64,000 bases of DNA, taken from contig NZ_BMGP01000007.1 in the NCBI RefSeq assembly GCF_014640255.1, forward strand, positions 50,698 to 114,697, read 5' to 3'. The notes under the pieces were generated by a model. That model made no database searches, was not told the DNA's origin, and saw only the letters and a program-made list of their open reading frames with translations. Positions 50,584 through 58,136 of the stretch are shown one piece after another. How positions within the stretch are numbered: position 1 is the first letter of the stretch; every line of letters starts with the position of its first letter. The position numbers and the translations under genes were made by a program. The DNA is from Subtercola lobariae. Lineage in GTDB: Bacteria; Actinomycetota; Actinomycetes; Actinomycetales; Microbacteriaceae.

Positions 50584-51252
50584 TCACACGATCGCAACCC
50601 CTCGCGCCCGCAGAAACCGCCGATCGGCGGCGAGCGACGCCAGCAACCGATCACGCGTACTGCGAATGTGCGCGACCGCGAGCCGCACCGCCTCGTCTGC
50701 GTCTCGCCGCCGAAGCGCATCCAGAACCGCCTGGTGCTCGGCCACGGCCAGGGCCCTGGCCTGCTCGGTCTGCACCTCGAGCCAGCGGGTGCGCGACAGC
50801 CTTGTCATCGCCCCTTCGGCGGCCGAAGCCAAGAATGGATTCTCGCTGAGCCGCACCAGCTCCACATGAAAGTCGGTGCCCATGCGGTGCCCCTGCTCGC
50901 TCGAACCACTCGGATCGAACGCGTGCAGCAGTTCATCCAGAGCCGCGAGGTCGCCGTCGCTCGCCCGCTCTGCCGCCAGCCGCACACCGGCGGCCTCGAT
51001 CACCTCGCGGTATTCGAGCAGGCTGGCGATCTCGGCAAGGTCGATGGGCGACACCATCCAGCCGCGCCCGTCACGTTGTACCAGCCCTTCGGCTTCGAGC
51101 CGCATCAGCGCGGCGCGCACGGGCGTACGCGAGGCCGAGAGTTCTGTTTCGAGCCCTCGCTCGGTGAGCCGTTCGCCCGGCGTCATCGAAAGGCTCAGGA
51201 TGCCCTCCCGAAGCCGCTCGTAGATCAGCACGGTCTGCGACGTTTCACTCAT
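50584..51252 (-). CDS. GntR-family regulator, FadR/FCD type
   Basis: The 222-residue protein has a GntR winged HTH (about 8–70: MTPGERLTERGLETELSASRTPVRAALMRLE in pieces) and a C-terminal helical FCD domain with the metal-binding Asp/His pattern (FHVELVRLSENPFL, AEHQAVLDAL, HIRSTRDRLL). Such regulators respond to organic acids or sugar acids. The ATG at 51252 has TATGCT ending 7 nt upstream, consistent with a leaderless mRNA. It is divergent from an MFS transporter, with twin palindromes between them. Confidence 0.9.
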   Translation of the reverse strand: MSETSQTVLIYERLREGILSLSMTPGERLTERGLETELSASRTPVRAALMRLEAEGLVQRDGRGWMVSPIDLAEIASLLEYREVIEAAGVRLAAERASDGDLAALDELLHAFDPSGSSEQGHRMGTDFHVELVRLSENPFLASAAEGAMTRLSRTRWLEVQTEQARALAVAEHQAVLDALRRRDADEAVRLAVAHIRSTRDRLLASLAADRRFLRARGVAIV

Positions 51253-51258
51253 GCCCTC

Positions 51259-51264
51259 AGCATA
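51259..51264 (-). promoter_or_regulatory. Candidate −10 element for the GntR gene
   Basis: TATGCT on the minus strand ends 7 nt before the ATG at 51252. It lies beside the first GGTATACC palindrome, so the regulator probably represses itself. Confidence 0.45.
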
Positions 51265-51271
51265 TCCGTTT

Positions 51272-51292
51272 GGTATACCTTGGTGGTATACC
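51272..51292. promoter_or_regulatory. Twin GGTATACC operator
   Basis: Two perfect palindromes GGTATACC at 51272–51279 and 51285–51292 are spaced 13 bp start to start, with a third partial site near 51297–51305. They lie between the GntR gene and the divergent MFS gene. FadR-type GntR proteins bind such short palindromes, so this is the likely control site for both genes. TAGGGT at 51295–51300 may be the −10 of the MFS promoter. Confidence 0.65.
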
Positions 51293-51340
51293 GCTAGGGT
51301 ATTCCATGACGCACTCGGCACGAGTACTCCACTGCACCGC

Positions 51341-51368
51341 AGGTGCGGCGCCACACGGCGCCGCACCT
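51341..51368 (+). promoter_or_regulatory. Perfect 12-bp stem-loop in the MFS leader
   Basis: AGGTGCGGCGCC (51341–51352) and GGCGCCGCACCT (51357–51368) form a perfect 12-bp stem with a 4-nt ACAC loop, ending 27 nt before the ATG at 51396. It would be present in the 5' leader and may act in attenuation, mRNA stability or as a protein-binding site. Confidence 0.55.
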
Positions 51369-51395
51369 CCACACCCGAGAAGAGAACGCACGACC

Positions 51396-52634
51396 ATGAC
51401 CGACCCCGTCGAAACCGCACCCCGCGACCGACCCCCAGCGAAGCCGCGCCTCGGCTTTCGCCCGTGGTTCATGCTCGCGCTCGGTCTCTTCGCGCAGGTC
51501 GCCGGCACCATCGCGGTGAGTTCACCCGCCTTCCTGATCACGCTGCTGCATAGCGACAGAGGCCTGTCGCTCGCTCAGGCCGGCCTCGTGGTGGCCGCGC
51601 CTTCGTTGGGCATGGTGCTGACACTCATCGCGTGGGGTGCCTTGGCCGACAAGGTAGGTGAACACTGGGTCATCGCCGCCGGGCTCACCGTGACGGCGCT
51701 CGCGGCCTTCGGGGCACTCGTCTCAACCGACCTGGTGGTCACCACGATCTTCTTGCTCGTCGGCGGCATGGGCGCCGCGAGTGCCAACGCCGCTGGGGGT
51801 CGACTCGTGGTGGGCTGGTTTCCGGCCAACCGGCGCGGGCTGGCCATGGGCATTCGCCAAATGGCCCAGCCGCTGGGGGTCGCAGCGGCCGCGATCGTGA
51901 TTCCGCCGCTGGCCGCGAGCGGTGGGCTGCAGACCGCGCTGCTGTTTCCCTTCATCGTCACGGCGGTTGCGGCGGTGCTGAGCGCCGTCTTCATCGTCGA
52001 CCCGAAGCGCGCGGCGCACGACGTGCTGCCTGTGGGTCAGAAGCCGCCGAACCCGTACCGGCAGTCGACGTTGCTCTGGCGCATCCACGGTGTCTCGGTT
52101 CTGCTCGTCTTTCCGCAGTTCGTCATTTCGACGTTCGCGTTGGTCTGGCTGATCACCGACGAAGGCTGGCAGCCCCTGGCCGCCGGCGTCGTGGTGGGTG
52201 TTGCGCAATTCGTCGGAGCTCTCGGCCGCATTGTGGTGGGCCTGGTTTCTGACCGGGTGGGCAGTCGCATGCTGCCGCTTCGAATTGTCGCCGGCGGCGC
52301 CAGCGCCATCATGATCGTTCTGGCCCTGACCGACTGGTGGGGTCTGTCGGCCATCGCCGCGCTGGTGGTCATCGTCGCCTCGGCTATCACGGTGGCCGAC
52401 AATGGGCTGGCCTTCACCGCCGTGGCCGAACTGGCTGGCAGTCGCTGGTCGGGCCGCGCCCTCGGCGCGCAGAACACCGCACAATTTCTCGCGGCTGCCG
52501 CGACAGCGCCCGTGATGGGCGCTCTCATCGGTGGTTTCGGCTTCGCCGCCTCATTCGGGCTGACGGCGCTTCTGCCGCTTATCGCAATCCCTCTGGTGCC
52601 TCTCGTTGACAAGCGTTCGGGTAAAAAACTGTAG
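51396..52634 (+). CDS. MFS transporter (MFS_1)
   Basis: The 412-residue protein has 12 TM helices, with WGALADKVGEHWV in loop 2–3 and GRIVVGLVSDRVGSRM in loop 8–9, the repeated MFS loop motif. It resembles carboxylate or cyanate transporter-like MFS members. The substrate is unknown; control by the divergent FCD-type GntR regulator suggests an organic acid or similar nutrient. ATG at 51396 follows AGAAGAGA. A longer frame from 51270 overlaps the operator and is rejected. Confidence 0.88.
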   Translation: MTDPVETAPRDRPPAKPRLGFRPWFMLALGLFAQVAGTIAVSSPAFLITLLHSDRGLSLAQAGLVVAAPSLGMVLTLIAWGALADKVGEHWVIAAGLTVTALAAFGALVSTDLVVTTIFLLVGGMGAASANAAGGRLVVGWFPANRRGLAMGIRQMAQPLGVAAAAIVIPPLAASGGLQTALLFPFIVTAVAAVLSAVFIVDPKRAAHDVLPVGQKPPNPYRQSTLLWRIHGVSVLLVFPQFVISTFALVWLITDEGWQPLAAGVVVGVAQFVGALGRIVVGLVSDRVGSRMLPLRIVAGGASAIMIVLALTDWWGLSAIAALVVIVASAITVADNGLAFTAVAELAGSRWSGRALGAQNTAQFLAAAATAPVMGALIGGFGFAASFGLTALLPLIAIPLVPLVDKRSGKKL

Positions 52635-52662
52635 ACCGAATGTGACCAGAGCGTTATCAGCG

Positions 52663-52693
52663 CGAGGCGCGGCAAACGAACCCAAGCGCCTCG
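52663..52693. promoter_or_regulatory. Inverted repeat before the type III PKS gene
   Basis: CGAGGCGC (52663–52670) and GCGCCTCG (52686–52693) are perfect 8-nt arms around a 15-nt spacer. They lie 28 nt after the MFS stop and end just before the TACCGT element of the PKS gene. The repeat could be the MFS terminator or an operator for the PKS genes. Confidence 0.4.
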
Positions 52694-52696
52694 TGG

Positions 52697-52702
52697 TACC
52701 GT
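52697..52702 (+). promoter_or_regulatory. Candidate −10 element for the type III PKS operon
   Basis: TACCGT ends 7 nt before the ATG at 52709, fitting a leaderless transcript for the polyketide gene set. Confidence 0.45.
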
Positions 52703-52708
52703 GCAAAA

Positions 52709-53791
52709 ATGCCACGAATCGCGGGAGTTGCCGCAGCCTTCCCCCCTCGTTCTTACCCGCAATCTGCCATCACCGAATTGCTGGGGCCCATCATCACCGA
52801 TGATCCCAAGAAATTGGCGCTGTTGAAGAGGCTGCACGCGAACAGCAAGGTCGACAGACGGCACCTGGTGATGCCGTACGACTGGTACAAAGACACTGAC
52901 CTGAGTTTCACCCTCACCAACAACACATTCATTGTGGCCGCAGTCGATCTGGCAGAAGAGGCCACGGTGGGCGCACTCGCCAAGGCGAACCTGCAGCCGA
53001 CCGACGTCGACTTCATCGTCTTCACCTCGGTGACCGGCATTTCTGCGCCGTCAGTGGATGCCCTGATGGCCCTCCGCTTAGGCTTTCGTTCTGACGTGAA
53101 ACGCATGCCCATGTTCGGGCTCGGTTGTGTTGCCGGCGCTGCCGGTATTGCGCGGGTCAACGACTACCTGATCGGCCATCCGGGCGAGGTGGGGCTGCTC
53201 ATTTCGGTGGAGCTCTGTTCCCTCACGGTGCAGCGCGGCGACGATTCGATGGGAAACCTCGTGGCGAGCGGCCTGTTCGGTGATGGGTCGGCGGCCGTTG
53301 TGATGGTGGGCTCCGAACGTGCCACGACCATGCCGGTCACCGGGCCCGACGTGCTCGACACCCGCAGCAGGCTCTACCCGGGTACGCGCGAGGTGCTCGG
53401 CTTCAACCCGAGCGAAAGCGGATTTCGCATCGTGCTGACGGCCGGCGTCGCAGACGTCATCGACGAGCACTTCGACTCCGATGTGGTGGGGCTGCTCACC
53501 GAGCACGAGCTCGGGGTCAGTGACGTCGACGTGTGGATGGCTCACCCGGGCGGCCCACGGGTACTCACCTCGTTTCAGGCCGCCCTGGGGCTGGCCGAAG
53601 GTGCGCTCGACGTGAGCTGGGCATCCATGGCCGACAAAGGCAACATGTCGTCGGCGTCGGTGCTGCATGTGCTCGCCGAGACCCTTGCGCAGAACAAATT
53701 CGAGTCGGGTGACCGAGGCCTGCTCTTTGCGCTCGGCCCTGGCGTCTGCGCCGAAATCGTGCTCGTGCAGTGGCCGGAGGCAGCCGAGTAG
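52709..53791 (+). CDS. Type III polyketide synthase (SrsA-like)
   Basis: Type III PKSs condense acyl-CoA starters with malonyl-CoA units in one active site. The 360-residue protein has the Cys–His–Asn triad: C140 in MFGLGCVAGA, H279 in WMAHPGGP and N312 in KGNMSSAS. Length is normal for the family. The following genes, an isoprenylcysteine-methyltransferase-like membrane enzyme and an FAD monooxygenase, give the same three-gene layout as Streptomyces srsABC, which makes methylated phenolic lipids. An alkylresorcinol or alkylpyrone product is therefore plausible but inferred. Confidence 0.92.
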   Translation: MPRIAGVAAAFPPRSYPQSAITELLGPIITDDPKKLALLKRLHANSKVDRRHLVMPYDWYKDTDLSFTLTNNTFIVAAVDLAEEATVGALAKANLQPTDVDFIVFTSVTGISAPSVDALMALRLGFRSDVKRMPMFGLGCVAGAAGIARVNDYLIGHPGEVGLLISVELCSLTVQRGDDSMGNLVASGLFGDGSAAVVMVGSERATTMPVTGPDVLDTRSRLYPGTREVLGFNPSESGFRIVLTAGVADVIDEHFDSDVVGLLTEHELGVSDVDVWMAHPGGPRVLTSFQAALGLAEGALDVSWASMADKGNMSSASVLHVLAETLAQNKFESGDRGLLFALGPGVCAEIVLVQWPEAAE

Positions 53792-54363
53792 TGCTGCTTT
53801 ACGCGGCGCTGATCTTCGCTACGGGGGCCGAACGGTTCGTGGAGCTGGGTGTCTCTGCGCGCAACGCGAAGTGGGCGTTCGCGCGCGGGGGAGTTGAGTT
53901 CGGGCGCGGCCATTTTCCCTTCATGGTGGTGCTGCACACGTCGATGCTCGTTGCCTGCCTCGCCGAGGTCTTTCTGCTGCAGCGATCGTTCACGCCGTGG
54001 CTCGGGTTTCCGATGCTCGCCATCGCGCTGGCCTGTCAGGCGCTGCGCTGGTGGTGCATCGGGTCGCTCGGTAAGCGCTGGAACACGCGGGTCATTGTGG
54101 TTCCCGGTCTGCCACTGGTGAAACGCGGGCCGTACCGGTTTCTGAATCACCCGAACTATGTCGCAGTGGTGGCCGAGGGTATCGCGTTGCCGCTCGTTTA
54201 CAACGCGTGGATCACGGCGACCGTGTTCACGGTCGTGAATCTCGTGCTGCTGCTGCGCTTCCGTATTCCGGTAGAAGAGAAGGCTCTGGCGTTCGGGCTG
54301 TCGCAGTCGCCGGCGTCGTCGCCGGCAGATGGTGCCGCGCCGCCCCAAGCGTTTTCGAGCTGA
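53791..54363 (+). CDS. Isoprenylcysteine methyltransferase-like membrane O-methyltransferase (SrsB-like)
   Basis: This 190-residue protein has about four to five TM helices and the ICMT C-terminal motifs: RWNTRVIVVPGLPLVKRGPYRFLNHPNYVAV and a late VEEKAL. In bacteria such enzymes methylate lipid-like phenols when encoded beside a type III PKS. The GTG at 53791 overlaps the last base of the PKS stop, with GGAGG at 53776–53780, so the two are coupled. It lacks the protein-prenylation context of eukaryotic ICMT. Substrate assignment rests on gene context. Confidence 0.87.
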   Translation: MLLYAALIFATGAERFVELGVSARNAKWAFARGGVEFGRGHFPFMVVLHTSMLVACLAEVFLLQRSFTPWLGFPMLAIALACQALRWWCIGSLGKRWNTRVIVVPGLPLVKRGPYRFLNHPNYVAVVAEGIALPLVYNAWITATVFTVVNLVLLLRFRIPVEEKALAFGLSQSPASSPADGAAPPQAFSS

Positions 54364-54375
54364 GCGGGTAGGGCC

Positions 54376-55761
54376 ATGGCGTTCGCCGAGTCAGCGCCTG
54401 CGGGCGAATTCGACTGCGATGTGGCCGTGGTGGGCGGTGGCCCAGTCGGGCTTGCGGCGGCGATCGGCGCGCGGCTTCGCGGGTTCGAGGTGGTCGTGGT
54501 CGAGCCGCGCGGCGCTGCCGTCGACAAGGCGTGCGGCGAGGGGCTCATGCCGGGCGCGGTTGCCGAACTTCTGCGGCTCGGGGTGCGGCCGCACGGGCAT
54601 CCGCTCACCGGAATCACGTACAAGAGCGCGGCTCACCCCACGTGGCGCCAGGCCGGGCACGATTTTCGGGCCGGCCCGGGCGTGGGCATGCGCCGAACCG
54701 AGCTGTCGACGCTGCTGACCGAACGAGCGGCCTCCTGTGGGGTGCGATTTCGGCTCGCCCGGGTCGAGTCGCTGGTTCAGGATGCTCGGGGCGTGACCCT
54801 CTCGCTCGCATCGGGTAACGGCGATCTACCGTCAACCCTGCGCAGCGAATGGGTCTTCGGCTGCGACGGCTTGCATTCGTCGATTCGGGGCATGCTCGAA
54901 CTCGACCCCCCACCCGCTCCGAAGCGTTCGCGGCGGCGCTTCGGACTGCGCCAGCACTTCGCCGTCACGCCCTGGAGTGACCACGTCGAGGTGTACTGGT
55001 CGCCCCGATTCGAGCTCTACGTCACGCCGGTGGGCGAGCGGATGATCGGGGTGGCTCTGCTTGGTGAACGCGGTCTCGACCTCGCCGCCGCCATTGCGGC
55101 CACCCCCGAGCTCGCCGCCCGCCTCGACGGGGCCGACGCGATGACGCCGGTTCGCGGGGCGGGCCCCTTGAGGCAACGCGTCGCCCAGCATGCTCGAGGC
55201 CGCGTTCTGCTGATCGGAGACGCCTCCGGCTACGTCGACGCCCTCACCGGCGAGGGCCTCCGCCTCGGCTTCGCCCAGGCTACGGCAGCCGTCGCTGCGC
55301 TCGCCGCGCCGATTGGGCTGGCCGCCGCCCGCGTCGCGCCGGCTACCGCCTCCGACGCGCCGGCTACCGCGCCGGTCGCCGCCAGCGTCGCGCCGGCTAC
55401 CGCCTCCGACGCGCCCGCTACCGCGCCGGTCGCCGCCCGCGTCGCGTCGGCTATCGCCTCCGACGCGCCCGCTACCGCGCCGGTCGCCGCCCGCGACGCG
55501 CCGGTCGCCGCGCTGGCCGCTTCGACTGGGCAGGTCGCTTCGGTGCCGGCCGCGGCTCGTGGGCCCGCCGCAGACTTGGCTTCGGCCGCAGAGGTGGTGG
55601 CGCGGTACGAACGCGGCTGGCTGACTGTGTCGGGCGGCCCCACTCGGTTCACAGCAGCGCTGTACGCGCTTTCGCGCACGCCGCTGCGGGCGGCGTTTGT
55701 GCCGGCGGGCTCGCACGTGCCCGCGGTGTTCTCTGCGGCGGTCGAGCGCCTTGCTGAGTGA
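54376..55761 (+). CDS. FAD-dependent monooxygenase with repeat insert (SrsC-like)
   Basis: The 461-residue flavoprotein has a dinucleotide-binding loop VVGGGPVGLAAA (18–29), an FAD-binding GRVLLIGDASGYVDALTGEG (275–294) and a DG motif in FGCDGLHSS. It resembles aromatic hydroxylases and geranylgeranyl-reductase-like oxidoreductases. With the PKS and methyltransferase upstream it probably hydroxylates a phenolic lipid. Residues about 314–395 are an Ala-rich stretch containing three 18-residue repeats, placed after the FAD motif where homologues have a helix. The ATG is 12 nt after the previous stop. Confidence 0.85.
   Translation: MAFAESAPAGEFDCDVAVVGGGPVGLAAAIGARLRGFEVVVVEPRGAAVDKACGEGLMPGAVAELLRLGVRPHGHPLTGITYKSAAHPTWRQAGHDFRAGPGVGMRRTELSTLLTERAASCGVRFRLARVESLVQDARGVTLSLASGNGDLPSTLRSEWVFGCDGLHSSIRGMLELDPPPAPKRSRRRFGLRQHFAVTPWSDHVEVYWSPRFELYVTPVGERMIGVALLGERGLDLAAAIAATPELAARLDGADAMTPVRGAGPLRQRVAQHARGRVLLIGDASGYVDALTGEGLRLGFAQATAAVAALAAPIGLAAARVAPATASDAPATAPVAASVAPATASDAPATAPVAARVASAIASDAPATAPVAARDAPVAALAASTGQVASVPAAARGPAADLASAAEVVARYERGWLTVSGGPTRFTAALYALSRTPLRAAFVPAGSHVPAVFSAAVERLAE
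55333..55494 (+). repeat. Three 54-bp in-frame tandem repeats
   Basis: Units begin at 55333, 55387 and 55441, each encoding V-A-(P/S)-A-(T/I)-A-S-D-A-P-A-T-A-P-V-A-A-(S/R). They lie inside the FAD monooxygenase gene. The copies differ by only a few bases, which suggests recent expansion, and the number of copies may vary among strains. Confidence 0.9.
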
Positions 55762-55821
55762 CGCTGGGAGTTCGTCGTCAAGGGGTGGGGCCGGGCATCC
55801 ACTGGCCGCAGACTGAAACGC

Positions 55822-56769
55822 GTGAGTATCTTTCCAGACAGCATGCGCAACCGGCTGCGATCGACCTTCACCGGGCAACTCGATGGGCCGCCCGACTGGG
55901 TTCTCGCCCTCGACACAGGCGACGACGCGGGTTTCTTCGCGCCCGATTCAGCGACCTGGGCCGTGCACGGCCAGACCGCCACCATCGTCGCCGGCGTTCG
56001 CGCCCTGCTGATGCAATCGCTGCACCCGGGCGCTCTGGCGGGAGTGCATGACTGGTCGCGCTACAAAGAAGACCCGCTCGGGCGTCTCGCCGGTACCATC
56101 CGCTGGATCTTCACGGTCACCTACGCCGACACCGCGACCGCGATCGACGCCTCGAACTGGGTGCTGAAGCTGCACGAGCGCGTCGTGGGCAGGTACATCG
56201 ACGCCCAGGGACGCGACCGCCCGTACGCGGCGAACGACTCCGAACTGCTCAGCTGGGTGCACCTCGCGTTCACCGACTCGTTTCTGGCGACCGCCAAGCT
56301 CTGGAGCAGCCCCATTCCCGGCGGCCCCGACGCCTATGTGCGCGAGTGGGCGAAGGCCGGCGAGCTGATGGGCGTGCCAAACCCGCCTCGTTCAGAAGCC
56401 GAGTTGCAGAGCCAGCTGCGCGCGTTTCTCACCTCAGGCACCCTGAAGAGCGACGAGCGCGTCGCCGAAACCGTGCGCTTTCTTCGCAGGCCGCCGCTCG
56501 CCCGCTCCATGATGCCCGGTTACGGCATTCTCTTCGCCGGCGCGGTCTCGTCGATCGCACCCGAATACCGCCGGATGCTCGGCCTGAACCCCGCGCGCAT
56601 CGCCCACCTTCTGCCCACCGTCGCCGCCACGAACCTCGTGCTGAAGGTCATCGGCAACATGCTCGGCACCGGCCCTGGCCCGAGCGAACTCGCGGCCCGT
56701 CGCCGTCTGGCGCGCCTCGCGGCCGCAGGCGCGGCCGATGCCGCTGCCGTGAGCACTTCCGCGGCATAG
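55822..56769 (+). CDS. DUF2236 / MpaB-family oxygenase
   Basis: The 315-residue helical protein matches the DUF2236 family, named for MpaB and related to latex-clearing protein. Visible family segments are MQSLHPGALAGVHDWSRYKEDPLGRL, a candidate haem-ligand His region, YVREWAKAGELMG and PGYGILFAGAVSSIAP. Characterised relatives are b-type haem oxygenases. It follows the phenolic-lipid genes by 60 nt but has its own CAGACT element 8 nt before the GTG, so it may or may not belong to the pathway. Substrate unknown. Confidence 0.85.
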   Translation: MSIFPDSMRNRLRSTFTGQLDGPPDWVLALDTGDDAGFFAPDSATWAVHGQTATIVAGVRALLMQSLHPGALAGVHDWSRYKEDPLGRLAGTIRWIFTVTYADTATAIDASNWVLKLHERVVGRYIDAQGRDRPYAANDSELLSWVHLAFTDSFLATAKLWSSPIPGGPDAYVREWAKAGELMGVPNPPRSEAELQSQLRAFLTSGTLKSDERVAETVRFLRRPPLARSMMPGYGILFAGAVSSIAPEYRRMLGLNPARIAHLLPTVAATNLVLKVIGNMLGTGPGPSELAARRRLARLAAAGAADAAAVSTSAA

Positions 56770-56869
56770 CCCGCAGTGCGGGTGGCTGACCCGGCGCGCC
56801 AACACTGCTACCCGGCGCGAGTAAGAAGCGGGCATCCACTGCGACCACAGCCGCAGCACACCCGCTACC

Positions 56870-57106
56870 TCAGCGCAGCCGCATCGTCGGCGGCGTGGGC
56901 TTCGGCGGCTCTGAGAGCTTACGCACCCGCCGCCGTTCAAGCCGCGCTGACACCACCATCACCAGCGCGAACACGATGCCCGCGAGCATGATGATCAGAA
57001 ACACCGTGCCGTAGACGCCGTGCGTCACCGCGTCGATCACCGCAGCTACCACTACCATGAACGAGCCGCCGAGCCCCAGCAGCGAGAAACGTGTCGCGCG
57101 ATCCAT
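56870..57106 (-). CDS. Small two-TM membrane protein
   Basis: This 78-residue protein has two hydrophobic helices (about 6–26 and 32–53) and a basic, Pro-rich C-terminal tail (ARLERRRVRKLSEPPKP). No family is recognised. It starts 8 nt after the aldo/keto reductase stop, so it is the last gene of a leftward operon. Function unknown. Confidence 0.65.
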   Translation of the reverse strand: MDRATRFSLLGLGGSFMVVVAAVIDAVTHGVYGTVFLIIMLAGIVFALVMVVSARLERRRVRKLSEPPKPTPPTMRLR

Positions 57107-57114
57107 CAGCGAAC

Positions 57115-58119
57115 CTACGCCTGCCGCGACGCGGGCGACGTGGTCTTGTCGGCCCCGCGCTCCACCACATCGCCGAGCGCCTCATCGATTCGAGTGAGCA
57201 CCTCGGCGTCGAGTTTCACCCCGGCCGCGGCCACATTCGACGCGATCTGTTCGGGTTTGGATGCCCCGATGATGGCCGAAGCGACGTTCGGGTTCTGCAG
57301 CACCCACGCCACGGCCAGCTGCGCCATCGTCACACCGAGATCATCGGCGATGGGCTGCAGTTTCTGCACACGGGTCAGGGTCTCGTCAGACAACCAGCTC
57401 TCGATCATGGCGTCGCCGCCTTTGGTGTCGGTGGCGCGAGAACCCTCGGGCACGGGCTGGCCCGGCTTGTACTTTCCGGTCAGCACACCCTGCGCCACCG
57501 GCGACCAGACGATCTGCGAGATGCCGAGTTCGAGCGAGGCAGGCACCACCTCGGCCTCGATGACCCGCCACAGCATCGAGTACTGCGGCTGGTTCGAGAT
57601 GAGCTGAAAACCGAGCTTCGACGCCAGCGCCGACGCCTCGCGCAGCTGCGGCGCAGTCCACTCGCTCACGCCGATGTAGAGCGCTTTGCCCGCCCGAACG
57701 ATGTCGGCGAACGCGGTCATAGTCTCTTCGAGCGGAGTCTCGTAGTCGTACCGGTGGGCCTGGTAGAGGTCGACATAGTCGGTGCGCAAGCGGTTCAGCG
57801 AGCCGTCGATCGACTCCATGATGTGCTTGCGGCTGAGGCCGGTGTCGTTGGGCCCCTTCGGCCCGGTCGGAAAGTAGACCTTCGTGAAGATCTCCACCGA
57901 AGCACGGCGCGTATTCTTCAGCGCCTTGCCGAGCACCTTCTCGGCAGCGGTGTTCGCGTACGCGTCAGCGGTGTCGAAAGTGGTGATACCGGCCTCGAGA
58001 GCCGCCTGAACGCTCTCTCTGGCGATTTCGTTCTCAACCTGCGAGCCGTGGGTCAGCCAGTTTCCGTAGGTGATTTCTGAGACCTTGAGACCGCTATTGC
58101 CGAGATACCTGAATTCCAT
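57115..58119 (-). CDS. Aldo/keto reductase (Kv-beta-like)
   Basis: This 334-residue (alpha/beta)8 NADPH-dependent oxidoreductase has the AKR tetrad D49, Y54 (FDTADAYANT), K80 (IFTKVYF) and H122 (YQAHRYD). The C-terminal IIGASKPEQIASN is the NADPH site. It resembles the Kv-channel beta-subunit/YghZ group that reduces aldehydes. A TACGCT element ends 7 nt before the ATG, in the short gap after the upstream fusion gene, so it may have its own leaderless mRNA. Confidence 0.92.
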   Translation of the reverse strand: MEFRYLGNSGLKVSEITYGNWLTHGSQVENEIARESVQAALEAGITTFDTADAYANTAAEKVLGKALKNTRRASVEIFTKVYFPTGPKGPNDTGLSRKHIMESIDGSLNRLRTDYVDLYQAHRYDYETPLEETMTAFADIVRAGKALYIGVSEWTAPQLREASALASKLGFQLISNQPQYSMLWRVIEAEVVPASLELGISQIVWSPVAQGVLTGKYKPGQPVPEGSRATDTKGGDAMIESWLSDETLTRVQKLQPIADDLGVTMAQLAVAWVLQNPNVASAIIGASKPEQIASNVAAAGVKLDAEVLTRIDEALGDVVERGADKTTSPASRQA

Positions 58120-58125
58120 ATCTCA

Positions 58126-58131
58126 AGCGTA
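58126..58131 (-). promoter_or_regulatory. Candidate −10 element for leaderless aldo/keto reductase mRNA
   Basis: TACGCT on the minus strand ends exactly 7 nt before the ATG at 58119 and occupies the gap after the fusion gene stop at 58137. Confidence 0.4.
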
Positions 58132-58136
58132 ACCGC

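Noticed and set aside
50385..50720. Gly-, Ala/Val- and His/Arg-rich open frames across the minisatellite
   Set aside because: All frames through the CCGCCAGCA array stay open because of the repeat itself; none has a supported start or homology.
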